From NCBI GenBank assembly GCA_950071955.1, contig CATMOC010000336.1:1-5007 (forward strand): a stretch of DNA of 5,007 nt, given 5' to 3'. Origin of the DNA: an uncultured Mesorhizobium sp. (GTDB taxonomy: Bacteria; Pseudomonadota; Alphaproteobacteria; Rhizobiales; Rhizobiaceae). Below are positions 1 to 4,928 of the stretch, piece by piece; within the stretch, counting starts at the first letter, position 1, and each line of letters begins with the position of its first letter. The position numbers and the translations under genes were made by a program. The notes under the pieces are model-generated. The model was not told the DNA's origin, did no database searches, and saw only the letters and a list, made by a program, of their open reading frames with translations.

Positions 1-486
1 CCAGTTCACCTGTGCATCGCTGTCGATGTCGGGCGAATCGAGTACCAGCAGGTTGTCGGGCAGAGACGGGCAGGTCCGCCAGAACAGCTGGTGTTCGGGG
101 ACATCTTCGAGCGTCTGTTCGGGCTCTGACCAGGGGATGATGGTGAACCCGTCGAACATCGTCCTGAGCCGATCGGTGTCGAAGCCCTCGGGGACCAGGC
201 ACAGAGGGTGCCGGGTTCCCGAGGCCAGTGGGCTGGTCGCGCTGACCGCCTCGCCGGCGACGTGGTTGAACACCACGCTCTTGCCCGTGTTGGTGCCTCC
301 GACCACCGCGACGATCAGCGGCGTGTCGGTGTCGAGTTGCGGCAGCAGCTTGCGGACGAGCAGTTCGTGCCACTCATCGCCGACGGGGGGTGGCAGTCCG
401 AGGCCTTCGAGTTGTTCGCCGAGCGCTTCGATGTGGTTTCGCAATTGCTCGAGCGAGTCGGCGCAATCGGCCAGCGAATTGGGCAT
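1..486 (-). CDS. P-loop GTPase of unknown role, N-terminal part (runs off left edge)
   Basis: This is the first 162 residues of a GTP-binding protein; the rest lies beyond position 1. The G1/Walker A loop is GGTNTGKS (residues 63-70), preceded by a hydrophobic beta strand (PLIVAVVGG). A second strand, NLLVLDSPD (145-153), fits G3/Walker B, but the usual DxxG is DSPD. The segment SPLASGTRHP (85-94) is where switch I/G2 would lie. The first 50 residues look helical (leucine-rich, charged). The start is fixed by sequence: the ATG at 486-484 is the first possible start after an in-frame TAA at 540-538. No Shine-Dalgarno motif precedes it. The wording of the G1 region recalls dynamin-like or Era-like GTPases annotated only as 'GTPase' in Planctomycetes; this is memory-based and uncertain. 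Guanine specificity (NKxD) cannot be checked because that region is missing, so an ATPase is possible. Confidence 0.75.
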   Translation of the reverse strand, partial: MPNSLADCADSLEQLRNHIEALGEQLEGLGLPPPVGDEWHELLVRKLLPQLDTDTPLIVAVVGGTNTGKSVVFNHVAGEAVSATSPLASGTRHPLCLVPEGFDTDRLRTMFDGFTIIPWSEPEQTLEDVPEHQLFWRTCPSLPDNLLVLDSPDIDSDAQVNW

Positions 487-536
487 TCGGGTTGGCCCGG
501 GGCAGGGCGGGGCGGGGCATGGGACGGGACGCCGTG

Positions 537-567
537 ATTATAACAGAGTGCCAGCGGACCCAGTCAG
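537..567 (-). promoter_or_regulatory. Putative sigma70-type promoter for the GTPase gene
   Basis: On the minus strand there is a perfect TATAAT (-10) at 542-537. A partial -35 (CTGACT, 567-562) lies upstream with a long 19-bp spacer. Transcription would start near 530, giving a leader of about 45 nt before the ATG at 486. The perfect -10 in such GC-rich DNA is the main support; the -35 and spacing are weak. Confidence 0.4.
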
Positions 568-586
568 GAGATAGCCGAGCGGCCAC

Positions 587-616
587 TTGCCGGGTCGGCT
601 CGGCATCCTCTACAGT
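587..616 (+). promoter_or_regulatory. Putative promoter of the tRNA-Val gene
   Basis: TTGCCG (587-592) and TACAGT (611-616) are separated by 18 bp. Each matches the sigma70 consensus at four of six positions. The predicted start would be about 6 nt before the mature tRNA 5' end at 629, a normal short leader. It diverges from the GTPase promoter just upstream. Position relative to the tRNA is the strongest argument. Confidence 0.4.
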
Positions 617-628
617 GCCCACCGGATC

Positions 629-705
629 GGGCGATTAGCTCAGTTGGCTAGAGCGCCACGTTTACACCGTGGATGTCGGCGGTTCGAGCCCGTCATCGCC
701 CACCA
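629..705 (+). tRNA. tRNA-Val (anticodon UAC), complete with encoded CCA
   Basis: The cloverleaf is complete. The acceptor stem GGGCGAT (629-635) pairs with ATCGCCC (695-701). The D stem is GCTC/GAGC (638-641, 651-654). The anticodon stem CCACG/CGTGG (656-660, 668-672) closes the loop TTTACAC, with anticodon TAC at 663-665. The variable loop is ATGTC. The T stem is GGCGG/CCGTC with one G-T pair and loop TTCGAGC (683-689). The discriminator A is at 702 and CCA is encoded at 703-705. UAC reads valine codons GUA/GUG. No downstream sequence of its own survives: the next bases already read as Der codons, so no terminator can be assigned. Confidence 0.95.
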
Positions 706-707
706 CC
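698..707. other. Probable chimeric junction: tRNA 3' end fused to the der reading frame
   Basis: The tRNA is complete through CCA at 705, and Der homology starts at the His codon at 704-706, so the two features overlap by about 2 nt. The Der family carries a His-Pro-Pro-Pro-like segment just before the KH-domain strand that begins GRRLK, and the first Pro codon is at 707. Everything upstream in that frame is the tRNA and its leader. The bases CCACCAC fit both partners. A join at a short shared string is the simplest reading; whether it arose in assembly or in the cell cannot be decided here. Confidence 0.7.
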
Positions 708-940
708 CGCCGCCCGCCGTGGCGGGCCGCCGCCTCAAGATAAAGTACGTCACGCAGGTCAAGGCGCGGCCGCCAGGTTTCGTGATCTCCTGTTCGCGCC
801 CCGACGCGATGCCGCAGTCCTACATCCGCTATTTGGTTAACGGGTTGCGCGAGAGTTTCGATATCCCGGGCGTACCGATCCGCATTATGCTGCGCGCTCC
901 CGACAATCCGTATGCCGGCAAGGCGAAATCGCGCCGGTAG
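704..940 (+). CDS. der: Der (EngA) ribosome-assembly GTPase, C-terminal 78 residues only
   Basis: Der has two tandem GTPase domains and a C-terminal KH-like domain, and it is needed for maturation of the 50S ribosomal subunit. Only the KH-like end is present here. Diagnostic blocks are [20 protein letters not shown] (about residues 8-27 of the fragment), [20 protein letters not shown] and [10 protein letters not shown], and the near-terminal NPYAGKAK, which all match the Der family. Family members are usually 440-490 residues, so roughly 80 percent is missing. No start codon belongs to this frame: translating upstream only reads through the tRNA gene and its leader. The wording is alphaproteobacterial in character. 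The TAG stop at 938-940 is followed by a weak 5-bp inverted repeat (AGAGG/CCTCT) without a T-run. As it stands the gene cannot be functional. Confidence 0.9.
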   Translation, partial: HPPPAVAGRRLKIKYVTQVKARPPGFVISCSRPDAMPQSYIRYLVNGLRESFDIPGVPIRIMLRAPDNPYAGKAKSRR

Positions 941-1050
941 AGGTGCCGCAGGCCTCTCCGGCGGCCATATTGATGCCGTTAACTCTCCCTCAAGGTTAAT
1001 TCCGCATTGTCACTCCCCAGTGGTGTCGAGTGGCGTCCTGGAGAGTGCTG

Positions 1051-2235
1051 GTGAAACGAAAACTGGTGTCGCGGCAGTCTGCCGCCACGACCCACAAGTC
1101 CCCCTGCGTGTCCATCCTTCTCGTCGGCTTCGGTCTCTGGATCGGCTTCCCGACGACGGCAGCCCAGCAGGATATGGCGAGCTATGTGGCGGGCATCGAG
1201 GCGCCCAAGGAGCGCTGGGGCGCCGTGATCGAGAAGGCGGTCGCCGGATCGGTTCACTCGGCCGAGATGCGTTTTGTCGACGGCGACGTCACCGGTTCGA
1301 TCTCCGGATCCGGCATCAGAACCGAAGAGATGGGCGCAGTCGCCTTCACCGGCAAGAACGGCTCCACCAGCGACATTCCGGACGAGGAGCGCATCAATCG
1401 CGGCGAGAAGAAGGACCGCATCGTCGATGTCACGCCCGTAGCGCCGCCGAAAGACTTCAACGCCGGTTCGGTGTTCAAGCGCACGAGCCTGCTTCAGCCT
1501 CCCTCGCTCGGCCAGGAGATCGTGATGGCCTTCGACAAGCCGGCGATCGCCGGCAGGGAGATCGAGATCGCCGCCGCCTTCCATCAGCGCGTGGAAAAGA
1601 AGGTCGATCCCGGCGTTCCCGCGATGCTGGCGAGCCTCGTCACGAGCGAGCAGGCGGACGTTCTCGCCACCGCCTATGCGCCGCCGGAACCCGACTACGC
1701 CGAAGCCTCCCCCTTCGAGACGCTTCTCAAGGGCGAGACCGATCCCAATGCGGGCCGCTTCATACCTCCGCTCGCCAAGGGCGATCACGCATGGATGAGC
1801 CAGCCCCTGCCCCCCGCCGTCTTCTCGGACGGCGAGCAGAAATGCCTGACCGCAGGCGTCTATTTCGAGGCGCGCGGCGAGAACCTGAAGGGCCAGGCCG
1901 CCGTCGCCCAGGTGATTCTCAACCGTGTCCGCAACCCGACCTATCCGAACTCCATATGCGGCGTCGTCTACCAGAACGACAGCTGGCGCAACCGCTGCCA
2001 GTTCTCCTTCGCCTGCGACGGCATCCGCGACCGCGTCGCCAGCCCGGCGCACTGGAAGACCGCCAAGGAGATCGCCATGGCCGTCACGGCCGGGAAGATC
2101 TTCATCCCGGAGGTGGGCTCGTCGACGCACTACCACGCCACATACGTTCATCCGCGCTGGGCGAACGCCATGGAGAAGATGAAGAAGATCGGTCTCCACG
2201 TCTTCTATCGCACCCATGGCGGCGGCTGGAACTGA
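1051..2235 (+). CDS. Exported cell wall hydrolase, SleB/CwlJ (Hydrolase_2) family
   Basis: This is a predicted peptidoglycan hydrolase of 394 residues. The N-terminus is basic (KRK) followed by a hydrophobic stretch (about 19-34) and TTAAQQ, which fits a signal peptide or membrane anchor. Residues about 45-260 form a long, charged region with no motif I recognise. The catalytic domain fills the C-terminus (about 265-392): YFEARGE (271-277) includes the Glu (E273) aligned with the SleB catalytic Glu; NRVRNPTYP (291-299) and HYHATYV (360-366) are family motifs. Four cysteines (265, 303, 316, 322) could form periplasmic disulfides. I chose the GTG at 1051 because GGAG sits at 1040-1043, 7 nt upstream. 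An in-frame GTG at 1030 adds seven residues but lacks a ribosome site. The family is known for spore-cortex lysis in Bacillus, but Gram-negative members act in envelope remodelling, the likelier role here. Confidence 0.88.
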   Translation: MKRKLVSRQSAATTHKSPCVSILLVGFGLWIGFPTTAAQQDMASYVAGIEAPKERWGAVIEKAVAGSVHSAEMRFVDGDVTGSISGSGIRTEEMGAVAFTGKNGSTSDIPDEERINRGEKKDRIVDVTPVAPPKDFNAGSVFKRTSLLQPPSLGQEIVMAFDKPAIAGREIEIAAAFHQRVEKKVDPGVPAMLASLVTSEQADVLATAYAPPEPDYAEASPFETLLKGETDPNAGRFIPPLAKGDHAWMSQPLPPAVFSDGEQKCLTAGVYFEARGENLKGQAAVAQVILNRVRNPTYPNSICGVVYQNDSWRNRCQFSFACDGIRDRVASPAHWKTAKEIAMAVTAGKIFIPEVGSSTHYHATYVHPRWANAMEKMKKIGLHVFYRTHGGGWN

Positions 2236-2340
2236 CCCGGCCGCGGCGGCGCGGCGCGCGGATTCGTCCCCCTGCCGGCGAACTTGATTCACGGACGTAG
2301 TGTCGCAGTGACTTAAGTATCTGAAATAAAGACAAAAAAT

Positions 2341-2382
2341 GCTTCTGTGACAGGTGCTTCCGCTGGCTTGACTGCCAGAAGC
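2341..2382. repeat. Nested inverted repeats around the -35 element of the atp promoter
   Basis: A perfect 7-bp inverted repeat, GCTTCTG (2341-2347) and CAGAAGC (2376-2382), brackets a second one, CTGGC (2363-2367) and GCCAG (2374-2378). The six bases between the inner arms are exactly the -35 hexamer TTGACT. TGCTTC also occurs twice in direct orientation (2340 and 2355). This geometry suits an operator, but such short repeats can arise by chance and no known regulator motif is recognised. Confidence 0.4.
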
Positions 2383-2396
2383 GCCCTCACTATGGT
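2367..2396 (+). promoter_or_regulatory. Promoter of the atpI-atpB-atpE-b'-b operon
   Basis: CTTGAC (2367-2372), 17 bp, then CTATGG (2390-2395) closely follows the sigma70 pattern CTTGAC-N17-CTATAT known from Sinorhizobium. Read the E. coli way it is TTGACT-N17-TATGGT. Transcription would start near 2403, leaving a leader of about 55 nt before atpI. An A/T-rich patch lies upstream at about 2308-2340. The location directly before the first F0 gene and after the hydrolase stop supports it. Confidence 0.65.
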
Positions 2397-2456
2397 GCGC
2401 GCGACTTTGAAGCGGGCAATCCGTCCAGGATTGAACGGGCAGGAGGTTGGATCGCC

Positions 2457-2861
2457 ATGTCGGAACGGCCAGGCGATACCGGCAACCGGACACCCGGGCA
2501 GGACAGGGACGCGGGCGGCCGCGAGGACGATCTCGACCGCAGGCGCAAGGAACTCGACGCTGCCATTCTGGCGCGCCGCCCTGCCGCAGGCGAGAAGGAT
2601 CGCGCCGATGGGTCGAGTGGCATGGCCGGGATCGGCAACGCGCTGAAGCTTTCCAGCGAATTCATCGCGGGAATCGTCGTCGGTGCAGCGATCGGCTGGA
2701 TAATCGACCGCTTGGCGGGCACGTCGCCTTTCGGGCTGGTCGTCTTCCTGTTGCTCGGTTTCGGCGCCGGGGTGTTGAATGCGCTACGGTCCGCGGGGCT
2801 GATTACGCAGGCGGGGATACGTTCGTCCGGAAAGGACGAGGGCGGTTCCGGTCGGAAATGA
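2457..2861 (+). CDS. atpI: ATP synthase protein I (AtpI), F0 assembly factor
   Basis: AtpI is a small inner-membrane protein, 134 residues here, that assists assembly of the c-ring of F1F0 ATP synthase. The first 50 residues are hydrophilic and rich in Asp, Glu and Arg. Two membrane segments follow: about 67-85 (EFIAGIVVGAAIGWIIDRL) and about 91-110 (FGLVVFLLLGFGAGVLNAL), joined by a short AGTSP turn. The Gly-rich first helix ending in WxxD and the GFGAGxLN block are typical of alphaproteobacterial AtpI. The ATG has a strong AGGAGG at 2441-2446. It is the first gene of the operon, 51 nt before atpB. The N-terminal extension varies between relatives and has no assigned function. Confidence 0.9.
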   Translation: MSERPGDTGNRTPGQDRDAGGREDDLDRRRKELDAAILARRPAAGEKDRADGSSGMAGIGNALKLSSEFIAGIVVGAAIGWIIDRLAGTSPFGLVVFLLLGFGAGVLNALRSAGLITQAGIRSSGKDEGGSGRK

Positions 2862-2912
2862 ATGGCGCCGCGTGCGCTGTGATATTGATGTTGATGAAGG
2901 CGGGGTAACACG

Positions 2913-3662
2913 GTGGCAAACGATCCGATCCACCAGTTCCAGATCTCCAGATGGGTGCCGATCGAGATCGGCGGCCTCGATTTCTCCTTCACCAATTCGT
3001 CCGCCTTCATGGTGGCGACGGTCGTGGCGGCAGGCGGCTTCCTCTATCTGTCGACCGCGAGCCGCGGGCTGGTGCCGAGCCGCATGCAGTCGGTCGCCGA
3101 GATGTCCTACGAGTTTGTCGCCAACATGCTGAGGGACGCGGCCGGCTCGCAGGGGATGCGGTTCTTTCCGCTGGTATTCTCGCTGTTCATGTTCGTGCTT
3201 TTCGCCAACCTGTTCGGCATGTTCCCGTATTTCTTTACGGTGACGAGCCACATCATCGTTACCTTCGCGCTGGCGCTGCTGGTGATCGGGACCGTCATTG
3301 TCTACGGCTTCATGAAGCACGGTTTCGGCTTCCTGAAGCTGTTCGTGCCCGAAGGCGTGCCCGGGATACTGGTTCCGTTGGTCGTCGCGATCGAGGTCAT
3401 CTCGTTCCTGTCGCGTCCGATCAGCCTTTCGGTGCGTCTCTTCGCCAACATGCTGGCCGGCCACATCACGCTCAAGGTGTTTGCGGGCTTCGTCACGTCG
3501 CTCGGCGCCATGGGCGCGATCGGCATCGGCGGCGCCATCCTGCCGCTCGCCATGACCGTGGCGCTCACCGGCCTCGAGTTCCTCGTCGCCTTCCTGCAGG
3601 CCTACGTCTTCGCGGTGCTGACCTGCATGTACCTCAACGACGCGCTCCATCCAGGGCACTGA
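2913..3662 (+). CDS. atpB: ATP synthase F0 subunit a
   Basis: Subunit a is the 249-residue, multi-pass membrane stator that supplies the two proton half-channels next to the c-ring. The essential Arg is R175 in [14 protein letters not shown] (171-184), equivalent to E. coli aR210. The last helix contains [17 protein letters not shown] (221-237), with Q229 aligning with E. coli Q252. The position nine residues after the Arg is H184 where E. coli has Glu219, and E222 stands where E. coli has His245; this swapped pair is known from mitochondrial-type subunit a. The N-terminus ([11 protein letters not shown]) is a common alphaproteobacterial form. Start is GTG, with a purine-rich GAAGGCGGGG about 8 nt upstream. 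It lies between atpI and atpE as in other Rhizobiales. Confidence 0.97.
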   Translation: MANDPIHQFQISRWVPIEIGGLDFSFTNSSAFMVATVVAAGGFLYLSTASRGLVPSRMQSVAEMSYEFVANMLRDAAGSQGMRFFPLVFSLFMFVLFANLFGMFPYFFTVTSHIIVTFALALLVIGTVIVYGFMKHGFGFLKLFVPEGVPGILVPLVVAIEVISFLSRPISLSVRLFANMLAGHITLKVFAGFVTSLGAMGAIGIGGAILPLAMTVALTGLEFLVAFLQAYVFAVLTCMYLNDALHPGH

Positions 3663-3670
3663 CGTTTCAC

Positions 3671-3687
3671 CGGCGGATCATCCGCCG
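3671..3687 (+). other. Stem-loop in the atpB-atpE intergenic region
   Basis: CGGCGGA (3671-3677) and TCCGCCG (3681-3687) form a perfect 7-bp stem with a TCA loop, 9 nt after the atpB stop and about 45 nt before atpE. There is no T-run, so it is not a classical terminator. A role as an RNA stability or processing element that favours atpE expression is inference. Confidence 0.6.
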
Positions 3688-3732
3688 CAACACCACCAAC
3701 CGACTTTTCAAGCTTCAAGAAGGAGAATTCTC

Positions 3733-3957
3733 ATGGAAGTAGATGCAGCTCAGGCGATCGGCGCGGGTATCGCATGCCTTGGCATGGGTGGCGCGGGCAT
3801 CGGCCTCGGCACCATTTTCGGCAACTACCTCGCCGGCGCCCTGCGCAACCCCTCGGCAGCCGACGGCCAGTTCGGCCGCCTGATCTTCGGCTTCGCCGTG
3901 ACGGAAGCTCTCGGCATCTTCTCGCTCCTCGTCGCGCTGCTGCTGCTGTTCGCGTAA
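3733..3957 (+). CDS. atpE: ATP synthase F0 subunit c (proteolipid)
   Basis: This is the 74-residue c subunit, many copies of which form the rotating ring of F0. It is a two-helix hairpin. Helix 1 (about 8-32) carries a Gly-rich packing pattern ([10 protein letters not shown], 17-26). The polar loop has the invariant R38-N39-P40 that contacts F1. Helix 2 (about 49-73) contains the proton-carrying acid E58 in [11 protein letters not shown]. Glu rather than Asp at this site and the length are normal for alphaproteobacteria. There is no Na+-binding signature: helix 1 lacks the Gln/Glu expected of sodium-type rings, so proton use is inferred. AGGAG at 3721-3725 lies 7 nt before the ATG, one of the best ribosome sites in the window. 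The flanking intergenic regions both contain hairpins. Confidence 0.97.
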   Translation: MEVDAAQAIGAGIACLGMGGAGIGLGTIFGNYLAGALRNPSAADGQFGRLIFGFAVTEALGIFSLLVALLLLFA

Positions 3958-3981
3958 GAACCGGCCGCACGTCGCACGTTG

Positions 3982-4003
3982 CCGGCCGCGCATTCGCGGC
4001 CGG
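3982..4003 (+). terminator. Strong GC hairpin between atpE and the b' gene (attenuator or mRNA-stability element)
   Basis: CCGGCCGCG (3982-3990) and CGCGGCCGG (3995-4003) form a perfect 9-bp stem with a CATT loop, 24 nt after the atpE stop. It is followed by AAGGTTTT (4004-4011), a short T-tract displaced by four bases. A second copy of CCGGCCGC at 3961-3968 could compete for the same 3' arm. The site suits a leaky terminator or a 3' shield that leaves more atpE than b'/b message. Complete termination is unlikely because b' and b follow with no promoter that I can see. Confidence 0.6.
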
Positions 4004-4025
4004 AAGGTTTTGACAGGAAGAGCGC

Positions 4026-4613
4026 ATGTTTGTTGTACCGGCATATGCCCAGCAAGAAGTACCGGCAGGGCAGGACGCGGCACATGGCGAAGTGATCGAG
4101 GGGACCGAGACCGGTCACGGGGAAGGTTCCTTCCCTCCCTTCGAGCCTGCGTCGTATCCGTCGCAGATCCTGTGGCTGGCGATCATCTTCGGCCTCTTCT
4201 ACCTGTTCCTCAAGCGCGTGGCACTGCCTCGCCTGGGCGGCATCCTGGAGGTGCGGCGCGACCGCATCGCGCAGGATCTCGACCAGGCCGCGCGGCTTAA
4301 GCAGGAGGCGGACGAAGCCATCGCGGCCTACGAGCAGGGGCTGGCGGACGCCCGCAAGAAGGCCAACCTGATCGGCCAAAAAGCCCGCGACGCCGCCAAG
4401 GCCGATGCGGATGCCGAACGCAGGAAAGTCGAGGCCGGCCTTGAGAAGAAGCTGGCGGAGGCCGAGGCGCGCATCGGGGAGATCAAGGCTTCGGCAATGC
4501 AGGACGTCGGCGCCATCGCGGAGGAGACCACCGCCGCGATCGTGCAGGCGCTCATCGGCGGCTCCGTCGGTAAGGCCGAAGTGGCCTCGGCCGTCCGGTC
4601 GTCGTCGAAATAG
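4026..4613 (+). CDS. atpF': ATP synthase F0 subunit b' (second b-type stator subunit)
   Basis: Subunit b' pairs with b as the peripheral stalk that holds F1 against rotation; photosynthetic bacteria and many alphaproteobacteria encode both. This 195-residue protein has a variable N-terminus ([10 protein letters not shown], then acidic), an FPPFEP motif (36-41), one membrane helix (about 47-63, [17 protein letters not shown]), and a long Ala/Glu/Lys/Arg-rich coiled coil (about 75-170). The [15 protein letters not shown] segment right after the membrane helix is typical of b'. AGGA at 4015-4018 lies 7 nt before the ATG. Its TAG stop overlaps the AGGAGG that serves the next gene, indicating tight coupling. 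In some annotations this gene is called atpG or atpX, not to be confused with the gamma subunit. Confidence 0.93.
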   Translation: MFVVPAYAQQEVPAGQDAAHGEVIEGTETGHGEGSFPPFEPASYPSQILWLAIIFGLFYLFLKRVALPRLGGILEVRRDRIAQDLDQAARLKQEADEAIAAYEQGLADARKKANLIGQKARDAAKADADAERRKVEAGLEKKLAEAEARIGEIKASAMQDVGAIAEETTAAIVQALIGGSVGKAEVASAVRSSSK

Positions 4614-4622
4614 GAGGGCGGG

Positions 4623-4862
4623 ATGGACGCAACATTCTGGGCAACGGTCGCCCTCGTCATCTTCCTCGGGATCATGATCTACGTGAAGGTCCCGGGCATG
4701 ATCACGAAGTCGCTCGACGACCGCGCGGATCGTATCCGCGACGAACTGGAGCAGGCCCGCAGGCTGCGCGAGGAAGCGCAGGAACTCCTGGCGGAATACC
4801 AGCGCAAGCGCAAGGAAGCCGAGAAGGAAGCCGCGCGCGAGTTCATGGAGCGCTACGGGTGA
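4623..4862 (+). CDS. atpF: ATP synthase F0 subunit b, truncated at 79 residues with a foreign-looking tail
   Basis: The first 71 residues are normal alphaproteobacterial subunit b. There is one membrane helix (about 5-22, FWATVALVIFLGIMIYVK), then VPGMITKSLDDRADRI and the start of the stalk helix, ELEQARRLREEAQELLAEYQ (41-60). AGGAGG (4612-4617) precedes the ATG by 5 nt. Family members are about 160 residues and continue after AEKEAA with an Ala-rich coiled coil. Here the sequence switches to REFMERYG and stops. The missing half includes the dimerization and delta-binding regions, so this product could not work as a stator. The tail and the era gene behind it suggest an in-frame join to the end of rnc, somewhere in the Lys/Glu/Ala-rich codons at 4809-4835. 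Confidence 0.85.
   Translation: MDATFWATVALVIFLGIMIYVKVPGMITKSLDDRADRIRDELEQARRLREEAQELLAEYQRKRKEAEKEAAREFMERYG
4836..4862 (+). pseudogene. rnc: Possible C-terminal tail of RNase III (rnc) fused to atpF
   Basis: The last codons, REFMERYG then TGA, do not continue subunit b. They resemble the end of an RNase III double-stranded-RNA-binding domain, whose final helix has the pattern SKxxAExxAAxxxLxxxG. The preceding KRKEAEKEAA satisfies that pattern as well as subunit b, so the exact border is hidden. The main support is context: era follows at once, and rnc-era is a widespread gene order in proteobacteria. Eight residues are too few for a firm identification. Confidence 0.4.
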
Positions 4863-4898
4863 CCGGGCGCCGGCCGCGAACGAGTATCACACACCCAC

Positions 4899-4913
4899 CC
4901 CGCCCCACGCGGG
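4899..4913 (+). other. Small stem-loop upstream of era
   Basis: CCCGC (4899-4903) and GCGGG (4909-4913) can form a 5-bp GC stem with loop CCCAC, 15 nt before the era ATG and about 36 nt after the preceding stop. There is no T-run. It may slightly affect era translation, or be chance in GC-rich sequence. Confidence 0.3.
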
Positions 4914-4928
4914 ACGAATGGAACCGAC

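Noticed and set aside
26..574. Long plus-strand open frames over 26-574 and 208-537
   Set aside because: They lie antisense to the GTPase, whose minus-strand frame has a clear Walker A and G3 strand. The plus-strand products are Ser/Arg-rich without domain features.
587..703. Plus-strand start codon at 587 as the N-terminus of the Der frame
   Set aside because: The residues before the His-Pro-Pro-Pro segment are translated tRNA promoter and tRNA; they are not protein-coding.
939..957. Terminator after der
   Set aside because: Only a 5-bp AGAGG/CCTCT repeat with a 9-nt loop and no T-run.
969..1000. CtrA-type site (TTAA-N7-TTAA) before the hydrolase
   Set aside because: The two TTAA boxes are separated by 13 bp, not 7, so they do not match the CtrA consensus.
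2236..2285. Terminator after the hydrolase
   Set aside because: The GC-rich run contains short palindromes such as CCGCGG but no stable stem followed by a T-run.
979..2493. 504-residue open frame antisense to the hydrolase and atpI
   Set aside because: It is a GC-rich shadow frame; the sense strand carries a signal peptide, a SleB-type domain and AtpI.
2784..3659. 291-residue open frame antisense to atpB
   Set aside because: It is a His/Arg/Glu-rich shadow; the sense product is unmistakable subunit a.
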